From an uncultured Bacteroidota bacterium (GTDB lineage: Bacteria; Bacteroidota; Bacteroidia; Flavobacteriales; Flavobacteriaceae): a stretch of 36,299 nucleotides of DNA. The DNA lies in the NCBI GenBank assembly GCA_903913315.1, contig CAIWKX010000193.1:1-36299 (forward strand), read 5' to 3'. Of the stretch, positions 17,453 through 25,958 are shown in pieces; position 1 is the first letter of the stretch; each line of letters starts with the position of its first letter. A program made the position numbers and the translations under genes. The notes beneath the pieces are model-generated. The model did not search any database. It saw nothing but the letters and a program-made list of their open reading frames with translations, and had not been told where the DNA came from.

Positions 17453-17485
17453 TAAGTCGAAAGTTTAAAAGTCATTAAGTCGAAA
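17453..17485. repeat. direct repeat of TAAGTCGAAA
   Basis: TAAGTCGAAA occurs at 17453-17462 and 17476-17485, separated by a related word (GTTTAAAAGTCAT). This is another example of the short wordy repeats found in several gaps of the window. Confidence 0.6.
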
Positions 17486-17576
17486 CTTAAAATGAATTCT
17501 CTATAGGGTACAAAAATTCAAAATGGAATAGTGACTTATAGAGCCCCTTAAGTAACCTGAGAATCCCCATAAAACA

Positions 17577-17608
17577 AGAAAAACTGCCAATTTCTTGAAA
17601 GGCAGTTT
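17577..17608 (-). terminator. intrinsic terminator of tlpA-like gene
   Basis: AAACTGCC (17581-17588) and GGCAGTTT (17601-17608) form an 8-bp stem. On the minus strand it is followed by TTCTTGTTTT, a U-rich tail. It lies about 30 bp past the stop of the minus-strand thioredoxin-like gene. Confidence 0.75.
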
Positions 17609-17637
17609 TAAAATTTAAATTAATTCAGATAAGATGA

Positions 17638-18633
17638 TTACTTCAAAAGTGAATCAAATAAAGTTTCAAGTCTTGCTTCAGAAGGTCTTGCTGCGTCTGC
17701 ATCAACCACTTTCCCTGCTGGATCAATCAAAATAAATCTAGGGATTGTATTAATTCCGAAAGTCGTAATAAAATTTAAAATCCCCGCTTTCTCACCAAAC
17801 AATTGAACTCCTCCTAAAGATTTGTCTTTTACAAATGTTTTCCATTTTTCAAAATCTTTTTCAGCATCGATTGAAAGACTCACAAAAGTGATGTTTTTCC
17901 CTTTATATTTTTCTTCAATTTTTTGCAAAAATGGAATTTCACCTCTACAGGGTCCACACCAAGTTGCCCAAACATCAATATACACATATTTCCCTTTCAA
18001 ATCTTCCAATTTAGTCTTTCCACCAGCATAATTAGTACATTCAAATGATGGCGATTGCGAATTATTAAGTTTAAGCTGTTTTTGTTTTTGCTCAAACATT
18101 TGCGACATTTGCTTTGTTTCCATCTCCATTCCTTTCTTTTGCAAAGCAATAAAATTAGGGTCAAGTTTAGACTTTTCTAATTTTGTTGCAGTAGTCGCTT
18201 GTTTTTCATCCATAGCTTTCTTAAAAGCTTCTGGTGTTAAACCCAATAATTCATCAAAATTAAAAGCCCCTTCAGTCAATACTTTCTGTGCCAAATAATT
18301 ATTTTCGTCAGCTCCTTTACCACGATATACAATGGATTCATCAAATTTTTTGGCATCCATTTTCAGGCTTAAATTGTAGCCATTTTTCAAAAACAATTCG
18401 GTGTATTCTTTCCCGTCATAAAGTTGATACATTCCTTCTTTCACCTCAAAGGAAGCGCTGAAATGACCATTCCCTTCCACTTTCATCTCTTTTACAATAA
18501 CAGCATTGTCTTTAATATAAAGTACATCTCCATTTCTATTGGCAATATCTGCCTGAAACTTAAGCACATTATCTTGTCCAAAGCTAATGTTAGCAAATAC
18601 AAGAGCAAATAAAAAGAGTCCTAATTTTTTCAT
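17638..18633 (-). CDS. TlpA-like thiol:disulfide oxidoreductase with DUF4369-like N-terminus
   Basis: This encodes 331 residues. A signal peptide (MKKLGLFLFALVFANISFGQ) directs it to the periplasm. Residues about 22-130 form a beta-rich domain resembling DUF4369, followed by a helical linker rich in Lys, Gln and Met (about 135-190), then a thioredoxin-fold AhpC/TSA-TlpA domain (about 195-331) with the redox motif WATWCGPCRGE (Cys226, Cys229) and a cis-proline in NTIPRFILID. This architecture is common in Bacteroidota and is expected to reduce periplasmic disulfides, for example in cytochrome c maturation or envelope stress, but its partner is unknown. It is monocistronic, with its own promoter and terminator, and is divergent from aspS. 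Confidence 0.93.
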   Translation of the reverse strand: MKKLGLFLFALVFANISFGQDNVLKFQADIANRNGDVLYIKDNAVIVKEMKVEGNGHFSASFEVKEGMYQLYDGKEYTELFLKNGYNLSLKMDAKKFDESIVYRGKGADENNYLAQKVLTEGAFNFDELLGLTPEAFKKAMDEKQATTATKLEKSKLDPNFIALQKKGMEMETKQMSQMFEQKQKQLKLNNSQSPSFECTNYAGGKTKLEDLKGKYVYIDVWATWCGPCRGEIPFLQKIEEKYKGKNITFVSLSIDAEKDFEKWKTFVKDKSLGGVQLFGEKAGILNFITTFGINTIPRFILIDPAGKVVDADAARPSEARLETLFDSLLK

Positions 18634-18658
18634 GTTATAAATTTTAGTTTAGTAAAAC

Positions 18659-18687
18659 CAAAAGTAATTAAATTTATTTACCCCCAA
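18659..18687 (-). promoter_or_regulatory. promoter of tlpA-like gene (Bacteroidota type)
   Basis: On the minus strand TTG (18687-18685), 18 bases, TACTTTTG (18666-18659) fits TTG-N17-23-TAnnTTTG. The -7 box is 25 bp from the start codon. Confidence 0.65.
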
Positions 18688-18733
18688 TTACTCATTAAGA
18701 AAATATTTAGTGCTTATTTCAGTTGAAGTTTTT

Positions 18734-18741
18734 TACTTTTG
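18734..18741 (+). promoter_or_regulatory. -7 box (TACTTTTG) for aspS
   Basis: TACTTTTG matches TAnnTTTG and lies 45 bp before the chosen aspS start. I find no TTG at the expected distance, so the upstream element is weak or absent. The box overlaps the TTG at 18739 that could otherwise be taken as an earlier start, arguing against that start. Confidence 0.45.
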
Positions 18742-18786
18742 CACCCGAGACAGAAGGTCGAATTGTTATTTATAAAAAATATTCCA

Positions 18787-20601
18787 ATGTATAGAAGTCA
18801 TAATTGTGGCGAATTAAACGCCTCACATATTAATCAAGAGGTAACACTCGCGGGTTGGGTACAAAAATCAAGAGATAAAGGATTCATGAATTGGGTCGAT
18901 TTACGCGACCGCTATGGAATTACACAATTATTATTTGACGAAAGTCGTTCAGAAAAAACAGTTTTCGAATTAGCAAAAACCCTTGGTAGAGAATTTGTAG
19001 TCCAAGTAAAAGGAACTGTTATTGAGCGTGAAGCCAAAAATAAAAATATTCCAACAGGAGAAATTGAAATCTTGGTTACCAAAATGACTATTCTAAATGC
19101 TTCATTAACTCCCCCTTTTACTATTGAAGATGAAACTGACGGTGGTGAAGACATAAGAATGAAATATCGTTATCTAGATATTCGTAGAAACCCAGTTAAA
19201 AATAGTTTATTATTTCGTCATAAAGTAGCACAAGCAGTTAGAAATTATCTTTCTGATTTGGATTTTTGTGAAGTGGAAACGCCTTACTTAATCAAATCAA
19301 CTCCAGAAGGAGCTCGAGATTTTGTAGTTCCAAGTCGAATGAACGAAGGTCAGTTTTATGCCTTACCACAATCACCACAAACCTTCAAACAATTATTGAT
19401 GGTAGGTGGAATGGATAAATATTTTCAAATTGTAAAATGCTTTCGTGACGAAGATTTGCGTGCCGATAGACAACCTGAGTTTACACAAATTGATTGTGAA
19501 ATGGCATTTGTGGAACAAGAGGATATTTTAAATGTATTTGAAGGATTAACACGTCATTTGTTAAAAGAAATCAAAGGCATTGACGTAGAAAAATTCCCAA
19601 GAATGACCTACGACCATGCCATGAAAACCTATGGAAACGACAAACCAGACATTCGTTTCGGAATGGAATTTGGCGAATTAAATGAGGTTGCCAAAGGCAA
19701 AGATTTTCCTGTTTTTAATGCTGCCGAATTAGTAGTAGGAATTGCAGCACCTGGTTGCGCTAACTATACAAGAAAGGAAATCGATGGGTTAATTGACTGG
19801 GTAAAACGTCCTCAGATTGGAGCTTCAGGAATGGTTTACGTAAAATGTGAAGCTGACGGAACATATAAATCTTCAGTTGATAAATTTTACGATCAAAACG
19901 ATTTATCCAATTGGGCAAAAAGCACCGGAGCCGTTGCTGGTGATATGATTTTTGTTCTTTCTGGTCCAGCTGATAAAACTAGAACACAACTTTCTGCTCT
20001 TAGAATGGAACTTGCAACTCGATTAGGCTTAAGAAACCCAGCCGAATTTGCACCACTATGGGTTGTGGATTTTCCGTTATTAGAATGGGATGAAGATAAT
20101 AAGAGATATCACGCAATGCACCATCCATTTACTTCACCTCATGAGATTGCATCGTTAAAAAACACTACTGAAACAATTAAAACAGCAGATATTTTAAATA
20201 AAATTTCGACAATTTTAGAAGAAAGAGACCCTCTAATCGACCAATTAAAAGCTAATGCTTATGATATGGTTTTAAATGGGAACGAAATTGGTGGCGGTTC
20301 TATTAGAATCCATGATAAAGAATTACAAAGTAAAATGTTTACTTTATTAGGATTCACACCTAAACAAGCAGAAGAACAATTTGGGTTTTTAATGAATGCC
20401 TTCCAATTTGGTGCTCCTCCCCACGGAGGATTGGCCTTCGGACTAGATCGATTAGTTGCAATTCTTGGTGGTCAAGAAACCATTAGAGATTTCATTGCAT
20501 TCCCAAAAAATAATTCTGGAAGAGATGTTATGATTGATGCCCCATCTGTAATTGATGATGCACAATTAAAAGAATTACATATAAGCGTTGAATTGAAGTA
20601 A
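18787..20601 (+). CDS. aspS: aspartyl-tRNA synthetase
   Basis: This 604-residue class IIb synthetase charges tRNA-Asp with aspartate in the cytoplasm. The N-terminal OB-fold anticodon-binding domain begins [19 protein letters not shown] and contains [20 protein letters not shown]. Class II motif 2 is [20 protein letters not shown] (from residue 219) and motif 3 is [15 protein letters not shown] (from about 549). The length and the inserted middle domain (about 290-420) mark the bacterial type. I chose the ATG at 18787 because family N-termini begin M-R/Y-S-H; an earlier TTG at 18739 would add 16 unconserved residues and overlap a -7 promoter box. Whether it also charges tRNA-Asn cannot be judged here. 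It ends in a strong terminator. Confidence 0.97.
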   Translation: MYRSHNCGELNASHINQEVTLAGWVQKSRDKGFMNWVDLRDRYGITQLLFDESRSEKTVFELAKTLGREFVVQVKGTVIEREAKNKNIPTGEIEILVTKMTILNASLTPPFTIEDETDGGEDIRMKYRYLDIRRNPVKNSLLFRHKVAQAVRNYLSDLDFCEVETPYLIKSTPEGARDFVVPSRMNEGQFYALPQSPQTFKQLLMVGGMDKYFQIVKCFRDEDLRADRQPEFTQIDCEMAFVEQEDILNVFEGLTRHLLKEIKGIDVEKFPRMTYDHAMKTYGNDKPDIRFGMEFGELNEVAKGKDFPVFNAAELVVGIAAPGCANYTRKEIDGLIDWVKRPQIGASGMVYVKCEADGTYKSSVDKFYDQNDLSNWAKSTGAVAGDMIFVLSGPADKTRTQLSALRMELATRLGLRNPAEFAPLWVVDFPLLEWDEDNKRYHAMHHPFTSPHEIASLKNTTETIKTADILNKISTILEERDPLIDQLKANAYDMVLNGNEIGGGSIRIHDKELQSKMFTLLGFTPKQAEEQFGFLMNAFQFGAPPHGGLAFGLDRLVAILGGQETIRDFIAFPKNNSGRDVMIDAPSVIDDAQLKELHISVELK

Positions 20602-20626
20602 TTTTTGTCAATTTCGCAAATAACTA

Positions 20627-20668
20627 AAAAGCAACTATTTAAATAATAACAAATAGTTGCTTTTTTTT
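20627..20668 (+). terminator. intrinsic terminator of aspS
   Basis: A perfect 14-bp inverted repeat, AAAAGCAACTATTT (20627-20640) and AAATAGTTGCTTTT (20651-20664), with a 10-base loop and a run of T (20661-20668). It is 25 bp past the aspS stop. Confidence 0.85.
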
Positions 20669-20764
20669 CTTCATTTTTTATAATATTTCAAATATTTACT
20701 TGAAAATCATCAAATTATAAGATTAAAATAAAATTAACTTTTTAAATTTTTTATTGCTTTTTAT

Positions 20765-20793
20765 TTGCTATGTCAGAAATAAGTATATCTTTG
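20765..20793 (+). promoter_or_regulatory. cold-shock gene promoter (Bacteroidota type)
   Basis: TTG (20765-20767), 18 bases, TATCTTTG (20786-20793) matches TTG-N17-23-TAnnTTTG. Transcription from it would give a leader of only about 20 bases, far shorter than the long thermosensing leader of Escherichia coli cspA. Confidence 0.7.
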
Positions 20794-20821
20794 ACCATTA
20801 TTAATAATTATTATTACAACA

Positions 20822-21022
20822 ATGCGCACAGGAACAGTTAAATTTTTCAATGAATCAAAAGGTTACGGATTCATTACAGATGATGAAAATGGAAAAGACA
20901 TTTTCGTTCACGCTACAGGTATTAAAGCTGAAAACTTAAACGAAGGAGACAAAGTTTCTTACGAAGAAGAAGAAGGAAGAAAAGGTAAAGTAGCTGCTCA
21001 AGTAGTAGTTATCGAAGACTAA
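20822..21022 (+). CDS. cold-shock domain protein (CspA family)
   Basis: This 66-residue single cold-shock domain protein has a five-stranded OB fold that binds single-stranded RNA/DNA and acts as an RNA chaperone. RNP1-like KGYGFI (residues 13-18) and RNP2-like DIFVH (26-30) are present. The opening MRTGTVKFFNESKGYGFI is typical. Tyr15 replaces the more common Phe and Ala31-Thr32 replace the usual Phe-Ser after VH, both seen in Bacteroidota versions to my knowledge. The Glu-rich loop EEEEGRKG precedes the last strand. It is monocistronic, with its own promoter and terminator. Cold induction is plausible from the family but not shown by the sequence. Confidence 0.95.
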   Translation: MRTGTVKFFNESKGYGFITDDENGKDIFVHATGIKAENLNEGDKVSYEEEEGRKGKVAAQVVVIED

Positions 21023-21053
21023 TATATATTATTTTTTGGTTACCTCAATGGTC

Positions 21054-21087
21054 AAAACGCTTTAGAAATTCTAGAGCGTTTTTTTAT
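21054..21087 (+). terminator. intrinsic terminator of cold-shock gene
   Basis: AAAACGCTTTAG (21054-21065) pairs with CTAGAGCGTTTT (21071-21082) with one G-U pair and a 5-base loop, followed by TTTTTATT. It is 31 bp past the stop. Confidence 0.85.
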
Positions 21088-21163
21088 TTATTAAAATTCT
21101 ATTTGTAATCAATTTAAATAGCTAATTTTAAGCTATAAATAAGAAACGATTATCATTTGATTT

Positions 21164-21193
21164 TTGTGTATTAAATAATGCAATGTATATTTG
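21164..21193 (+). promoter_or_regulatory. nuo operon promoter (Bacteroidota type)
   Basis: TTG (21164-21166), 19 bases, TATATTTG (21186-21193) is a full match to TTG-N17-23-TAnnTTTG, 27 bp before the nuoA ATG. No other promoter of comparable quality lies before nuoA. Confidence 0.7.
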
Positions 21194-21220
21194 TACCTAT
21201 TTTACTAAATATTTAGGCAT

Positions 21221-21586
21221 ATGCAATCTACACAATATGATTTTTTACCAATCCTAATGCAAGCTGGCTTAGCGATAGGATTTGTTGTTGCAACAATTAT
21301 TGGTTCTAGTTTTCTTGGTCCAAAAAGACACTCCAAAAACAAAGATAAAAACTTTGAATGTGGTATCGAATCTGTAGGAAATGCACGAATTCCTTTTTCA
21401 GTAAAATATTTCCTTGTTGCTATTCTTTTTGTTCTTTTTGATGTTGAGGTGATTTTCTTATATCCTTGGGCTGTAAACTTCAAGGAATTAGGAATGAATG
21501 GGATGATTAAAATGGTTATCTTTATGGTATTACTTTTAGTTGGTTTCTTCTATATTATCAAGAAGAAAGCACTAGAATGGGAATAA
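21221..21586 (+). CDS. nuoA: NADH-quinone oxidoreductase subunit A
   Basis: This is a 121-residue membrane subunit of complex I with three helices. The conserved segment FECGIESVGNARIPFSVKYF after helix 1 and the acidic helix-2 motif FVLFDVEVIFLYPWAV are diagnostic. It sits at the junction between the peripheral arm and the proton-pumping membrane arm, near the quinone site. It is the first gene of the 14-gene nuo operon, with the promoter immediately upstream. A 90-bp AT-rich gap with short repeats separates it from nuoB. Confidence 0.97.
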   Translation: MQSTQYDFLPILMQAGLAIGFVVATIIGSSFLGPKRHSKNKDKNFECGIESVGNARIPFSVKYFLVAILFVLFDVEVIFLYPWAVNFKELGMNGMIKMVIFMVLLLVGFFYIIKKKALEWE

Positions 21587-21592
21587 TTAAAA

Positions 21593-21673
21593 TTTAAATT
21601 TTAAATAGTAAATAAGTTTAAATTTTAAGAGTAAAGTGAATTAAAAATATTTGATATTTAATATCTAATATCT
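21593..21673. repeat. short AT-rich direct repeats between nuoA and nuoB
   Basis: TTTAAATTTTAA occurs at 21593-21604 and 21617-21628, and TAATATCT occurs twice with a 7-bp period (21659-21666, 21666-21673), just before the nuoB start. No terminator is seen, so the operon probably reads through. Confidence 0.6.
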
Positions 21674-21676
21674 GAA

Positions 21677-22219
21677 ATGGAAAATAAAACAAATATGGTT
21701 GCTCCACCAGAAGGAGTTGTCGGAGAAGGTTTTTTTGCTACAAAACTAAACGATGTTGTTGGGTTAGCTCGTGCTAATTCGCTTTGGCCATTACCTTTTG
21801 CAACTTCTTGTTGTGGAATTGAGTTTATGGCTACAATGGCATCACATTACGATTTAGCACGTTTTGGAATGGAGCGAGTAAGTTTTTCTCCTCGTCAAGC
21901 GGATATGCTAATGGTAATGGGAACTATTTCAAAAAAAATGGCACCTATTTTACGTCAAGTATACGAACAAATGGCTGAGCCTAGATGGGTAATTGCTGTT
22001 GGAGCTTGTGCTTCATCTGGCGGAATTTTTGACACTTATTCTGTACTTCAAGGCATTGATAAAGTAATTCCTGTTGATGTATATGTACCGGGTTGCCCTC
22101 CTCGACCAGAACAAATCGTTGATGGTGTCATGCAATTGCAAGAATTAGTAAGAAACGAATCTGTTAGACGAAGAAATTCTCCAGAATATAAAGAATTATT
22201 AGCCTCTTATAATTTATAA
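21677..22219 (+). CDS. nuoB: NADH-quinone oxidoreductase subunit B
   Basis: This 180-residue peripheral-arm subunit binds the terminal 4Fe-4S cluster N2, which passes electrons to quinone. The four ligands are visible: the adjacent pair in SCCGIEFMA (Cys45, Cys46), VGACASSGG (Cys111) and VPGCPPRPE (Cys140). Length is normal. The nuoC gene starts 2 bp after its stop. It forms the quinone pocket with NuoD. Confidence 0.97.
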   Translation: MENKTNMVAPPEGVVGEGFFATKLNDVVGLARANSLWPLPFATSCCGIEFMATMASHYDLARFGMERVSFSPRQADMLMVMGTISKKMAPILRQVYEQMAEPRWVIAVGACASSGGIFDTYSVLQGIDKVIPVDVYVPGCPPRPEQIVDGVMQLQELVRNESVRRRNSPEYKELLASYNL

Positions 22220-22221
22220 AA

Positions 22222-22743
22222 ATGGCTTTAGAAACTACACTCATACAAGAAAAACTATCTCAAAAATTTGGAAACAATGTTTTGAATTTTGAAATGAACA
22301 GAGATATTTTTTCATTTGAAGCTTCTCCGGAAACTATTCACGAAGTAATTCAATTTCTTAAAGAACAAGAAGATTTAAACTTTCACTTTCTAACTGATTT
22401 ATGCGGAGTTCATTATCCAGATAATGATTCACATCATCAATTTGCTGTAGTTTATCACATGCATAATTGGATTGAAAGTTTTAGAATAAGAATAAAAACC
22501 TATTTAAATGGCGAAAATCCTGAAGTAGATTCAATGACTGATTTGTTTCTTACCACTAATTGGATGGAAAGAGAAACTTTCGATTTTTATGGAATCAAAT
22601 TCAAAGGACACCCTCAATTAAAGAGAATCTTAAATATGGATGAAATGGAATCTTTTCCAATGAGAAAAGAATTCCCAATGGAAGACCAAGGAAGAACCGA
22701 TAAAGACGATCGTTTCTTTGGAAGAACACCAGCAAATTGCTAA
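22222..22743 (+). CDS. nuoC: NADH-quinone oxidoreductase subunit C
   Basis: This 173-residue 30-kDa-type subunit has no cofactor and supports NuoB/NuoD/NuoI in the peripheral arm. The conserved end is clear: TDLFLTTNWMERETFDFYGI, FKGHPQLKRIL and FPMRKEFPMEDQGR. It is a separate gene, not fused to nuoD as in Escherichia coli. A 34-bp gap precedes nuoD. Confidence 0.95.
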   Translation: MALETTLIQEKLSQKFGNNVLNFEMNRDIFSFEASPETIHEVIQFLKEQEDLNFHFLTDLCGVHYPDNDSHHQFAVVYHMHNWIESFRIRIKTYLNGENPEVDSMTDLFLTTNWMERETFDFYGIKFKGHPQLKRILNMDEMESFPMRKEFPMEDQGRTDKDDRFFGRTPANC

Positions 22744-22777
22744 AAAATAAAAATTTATAATTTTTCACATTATACTA

Positions 22778-24013
22778 ATGTCAGAACTATTATTACCACC
22801 AGAGCATCGATATGCTAAAATTATAGAACGCACGCACAACGAAGATGGAAGTGAACTTTCTATATTAAATTTAGGACCTTCGCATCCAGCTACACACGGC
22901 ATTTTTCAAAACATTCTGTTAATGGATGGAGAGAAAATCCTAGATGCCGAACCAACCCTCGGTTATATTCATCGTGCTTTTGAAAAAATTGCTGAAAACC
23001 GTCCCTTTTACCAAATAACACCATTAACTGATAGAATGAACTATTGTTCATCTCCTATTAACAATATGGCTTGGTGGATGACCGTTGAAAAATTATTAGA
23101 TATAGAAGTTCCTAAACGCGCTCAATACTTACGAGTTATCGTAATGGAATTAGCTCGTATAGCTGATCACTTAATATGTAACTCTATATTGGGTGTGGAC
23201 ACTGGAGCCTATACTGGTTTCCTTTATGTATTCCAATTTAGAGAAAAAATATATGAAATCTACGAAGAAATTTGTGGTGCTCGATTAACAACAAACATGG
23301 GAAGATTGGGCGGTTTCGAAAGAGATTGGTCCGAAGAAGCATTTAAAAAATTAGATGTTTTCTTAAAAGATTTCCCAATAGCTTGGAAAGAATTTGAAAA
23401 TTTATTTGAAAGAAACAGAATTTTCATTGATAGAACGGTTAATGTTGGACCAATTTCTGCTGAAAAAGCAATGCAATATGGTTTAACAGGACCAAATTTA
23501 CGTGCTGCTGGCGTTGATTATGATGTTCGTGTGGCGCACCCTTATTCTTCTTATGAAGATTTCGATTTCATTGTTCCTGTTGGAAAATCAGGAGATACTT
23601 ACGACCGTTTTTGTGTTCGTAATGCTGAAGTTTGGGAAAGTTTAAGCATCATTCGTCAAGCTTTAGACAAAATGCCTGAAGGTCCTCATCATGCTGATGT
23701 TCCTGATTATTATTTACCTCCGAAAGAAGATGTGTATCACAATATGGAAAGCTTAATCTATCACTTCAAAATTGTGATGGGTGAAGTTCCTGTTCCAATT
23801 GCAGAAATCTATCACGCTGTAGAAGGTGCTAACGGAGAATTAGGATTTTATTTAATCACTGACGGGAGTAGAACCCCTTACCGTTTACATTTCAGAAGAC
23901 CTTGCTTCATTTATTATCAAGCCTATACCGAAATGATTAAAGGTGGAATGTTATCAGATGCCATCGTAATATTATCAAGTTTAAATGTAATTGCAGGCGA
24001 ATTAGACGCTTAA
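22778..24013 (+). CDS. nuoD: NADH-quinone oxidoreductase subunit D
   Basis: This is a 411-residue 49-kDa-type subunit, related to the large subunit of NiFe hydrogenases but without metal ligands. LGPSHPATHGIFQNILLMDG carries the quinone-site His in the beta1-beta2 loop. EPTLGYIHRAFEKIAENRPF and TDRMNYCSSPINNMAW follow, and the C-terminus ends DAIVILSSLNVIAGELD, close to the family's usual VFGEVDR-type ending. Length is normal. It starts 34 bp after nuoC, and nuoE follows after 5 bp. Confidence 0.97.
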   Translation: MSELLLPPEHRYAKIIERTHNEDGSELSILNLGPSHPATHGIFQNILLMDGEKILDAEPTLGYIHRAFEKIAENRPFYQITPLTDRMNYCSSPINNMAWWMTVEKLLDIEVPKRAQYLRVIVMELARIADHLICNSILGVDTGAYTGFLYVFQFREKIYEIYEEICGARLTTNMGRLGGFERDWSEEAFKKLDVFLKDFPIAWKEFENLFERNRIFIDRTVNVGPISAEKAMQYGLTGPNLRAAGVDYDVRVAHPYSSYEDFDFIVPVGKSGDTYDRFCVRNAEVWESLSIIRQALDKMPEGPHHADVPDYYLPPKEDVYHNMESLIYHFKIVMGEVPVPIAEIYHAVEGANGELGFYLITDGSRTPYRLHFRRPCFIYYQAYTEMIKGGMLSDAIVILSSLNVIAGELDA

Positions 24014-24018
24014 GAATT

Positions 24019-24549
24019 ATGGAAAGATCACACATCAAACAAGAGATAAACATTACTGAACCTTTGATGGCTCGCATCAATGAGTTAATCAGTCATTATC
24101 CTGCCGATAAAAAGAAATCTGCTTTATTACCTGTTTTGCATGAAGTTCAAGATGCTCATGACAATTGGTTGAGTATCGAATTGCAAAACAAAGTAGCAGA
24201 GATTTTAGAAATATTACCTATTGAAGTATATGAAGTAGTGACTTTTTATACTATGTTCAACCAAAGACCCATTGGAAAATACATGTTCGAATTCTGCCAA
24301 ACATCACCTTGTTGTCAAAATGGAGTGGAAGATTTGATGGATTATACCTGTTCTAAATTAGGTGTAAAAGTGGGCGAACCAACTCCAGACATGATGTTTG
24401 AAGTCAGAGGTGTTGAGTGTCTTGGCGCTTGTGGATATGCTCCTATGATGCAGTTGGGAGATTTCTACCAAGAGCATTTGACAAAAGAAAAGGTAGATCA
24501 GTTAATTACTGATTGTAAAGACGGAAAAATCACTTTACACGATAAATAG
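24019..24549 (+). CDS. nuoE: NADH-quinone oxidoreductase subunit E
   Basis: This 176-residue 24-kDa-type subunit has a thioredoxin-like 2Fe-2S domain (cluster N1a). The four ligands fit C-x4-C ... C-x3-C: Cys93 and Cys98 in FCQTSPCC, and Cys134 and Cys138 in CLGACGYAP. The N-terminal helical segment (ELISHYPADKKKSALLPVL) is typical. It works with NuoF in the NADH dehydrogenase module, whose presence means this complex can accept NADH. The nuoF gene starts 4 bp downstream. Confidence 0.97.
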   Translation: MERSHIKQEINITEPLMARINELISHYPADKKKSALLPVLHEVQDAHDNWLSIELQNKVAEILEILPIEVYEVVTFYTMFNQRPIGKYMFEFCQTSPCCQNGVEDLMDYTCSKLGVKVGEPTPDMMFEVRGVECLGACGYAPMMQLGDFYQEHLTKEKVDQLITDCKDGKITLHDK

Positions 24550-24553
24550 TATC

Positions 24554-25921
24554 ATGGGAAGAAAAATATTATTAGACAAAATCAACGTTCCAGGTATCAA
24601 AACCTATGAAGTATATCGCAAAGAAGGCGGTTATACTTCAGTGGAAAAAGCCCTAAAAAAAATGACTCCAGATGAAGTAGTTGAAGAAGTAAAAACTTCA
24701 GGTCTTCGTGGTCGCGGTGGTGCGGGTTTCCCTGCTGGAATGAAATGGAGTTTTATAGATAAAAAATCAGGCAACCCAAGACATTTGGTGTGTAATGCTG
24801 ATGAATCGGAACCGGGAACATTCAAAGACCGTTACTTAATGGAATATATTCCTCATCTATTAATAGAAGGAATGATTACTTCAAGTTATGCTTTGGGAGC
24901 CAACCTATCGTACATCTACATCCGTGGAGAATATATGTGGGTGTATAAAATTTTAGAAAGAGCCATTGCCGAAGCTAAAGCTGCTGGCTGGTTAGGAAAA
25001 AACATATTAGGATCTGGCTACGATTTAGAACTTTATGTTCAAATTGGTGGTGGAGCCTACATTTGTGGTGAAGAAACCGCTTTGATTGAAAGTTTGGAGG
25101 GAAAACGTGGCAATCCAAGATTAAAACCGCCTTTTCCGGCAGTTAAAGGTCTTTGGCAAAATCCAACTGTAGTAAACAACGTGGAAACAATTGCTGCTGT
25201 GCCATGGATTGTCAATAATTCAGGTGCTGATTATGCTGGAATCGGAATTGGTCGTTCCACTGGAACTAAATTAATTTCTGCTTCCGGAAATATCAAAAAT
25301 CAAGGTGTATACGAAATTGAATTAGGTGTTTCAGTATACGAATTTATGAATTCTGATGAGTATTGTGGTGGAATGCAAACCGACAGACCATTAAAAGCAT
25401 TAGTGCCTGGAGGAAGTTCTGTTCCAGTGCTACCAGCCAATTTAATTTACAAAACTGCTGCGGGTGAAGATCGTTTGATGACTTATGAAAGTTTATCAGA
25501 TGGTGGATTCGCAACAGGTTCCATGTTAGGCTCAGGAGGCTTTATTGTTTATGATGATAGAGCTTGTATCGTTCGTAACACGTGGAATTTTTCAAGATTT
25601 TACCACCATGAAAGTTGCGGACAATGTACACCATGCCGTGAAGGAACAGGTTGGTTAGAAAAAGTACTGTGGAGAATCGAAAACGGTCAAGGTCGCGAAG
25701 AAGACATTGAATTGTTATGGAGCATACAATCAAAAATTGAAGGTAACACAATTTGCCCATTAGGTGACGCGGCTTCATGGCCCGTTGCTGCAGCAATTCG
25801 CCACTTTAAAGAGGAATTTGAATATCATATTCGTTTCCCAGAAAAAGTAAAAAACAGAGATCACTTTGTTGCTGAGCCTTTTGAAAAAGTAAAGCATTTA
25901 GTAGCAAAACAAGAAATTTAA
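24554..25921 (+). CDS. nuoF: NADH-quinone oxidoreductase subunit F (NADH/FMN site)
   Basis: This 455-residue 51-kDa-type subunit oxidises NADH through FMN. GLRGRGGAGFPAGMKWSF is the NADH/FMN glycine-rich region, NADESEPGTFKDR and YICGEETALIESLEGKRGNP are the flavin/substrate segments, and cluster N3 ligands are Cys355, Cys358 and Cys361 (SCGQCTPCREG) with Cys401 (NTICPLGD). Length is normal. A 37-bp gap with a perfect small hairpin separates it from nuoG. Confidence 0.97.
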   Translation: MGRKILLDKINVPGIKTYEVYRKEGGYTSVEKALKKMTPDEVVEEVKTSGLRGRGGAGFPAGMKWSFIDKKSGNPRHLVCNADESEPGTFKDRYLMEYIPHLLIEGMITSSYALGANLSYIYIRGEYMWVYKILERAIAEAKAAGWLGKNILGSGYDLELYVQIGGGAYICGEETALIESLEGKRGNPRLKPPFPAVKGLWQNPTVVNNVETIAAVPWIVNNSGADYAGIGIGRSTGTKLISASGNIKNQGVYEIELGVSVYEFMNSDEYCGGMQTDRPLKALVPGGSSVPVLPANLIYKTAAGEDRLMTYESLSDGGFATGSMLGSGGFIVYDDRACIVRNTWNFSRFYHHESCGQCTPCREGTGWLEKVLWRIENGQGREEDIELLWSIQSKIEGNTICPLGDAASWPVAAAIRHFKEEFEYHIRFPEKVKNRDHFVAEPFEKVKHLVAKQEI

Positions 25922-25933
25922 TAAGAATAAAAA

Positions 25934-25948
25934 GACTCCATAGGAGTC
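25934..25948 (+). other. hairpin between nuoF and nuoG
   Basis: GACTCC (25934-25939), loop ATA, GGAGTC (25943-25948) is a perfect 6-bp stem, 12 bp past the nuoF stop and 10 bp before the nuoG ATG. Only a short T-run follows (ATATTTT), so it could be a weak attenuator, a processing site or a translational element rather than a terminator. Confidence 0.5.
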
Positions 25949-25958
25949 ATATTTTGGT

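Larger units (their letters stand above)
17029..17637. other. 609-bp gene-free region between RND operon and tlpA-like gene
   Basis: From left to right it holds the efflux-operon terminator (17078-17107), the 21-bp repeat array (17147-17377), a TAAGTCGAAA direct repeat (17453-17485) and the terminator of the tlpA-like gene on the minus strand (17577-17608). I see no credible gene, RNA gene or mobile element. The remaining sequence (about 17378-17450 and 17486-17575) is AT-rich and unremarkable. Confidence 0.75.

Noticed and set aside
18739..18786. TTG start 16 codons upstream for aspS
   Set aside because: The TTG overlaps the -7 box TACTTTTG, and the residues added are not part of the conserved AspRS N-terminus.
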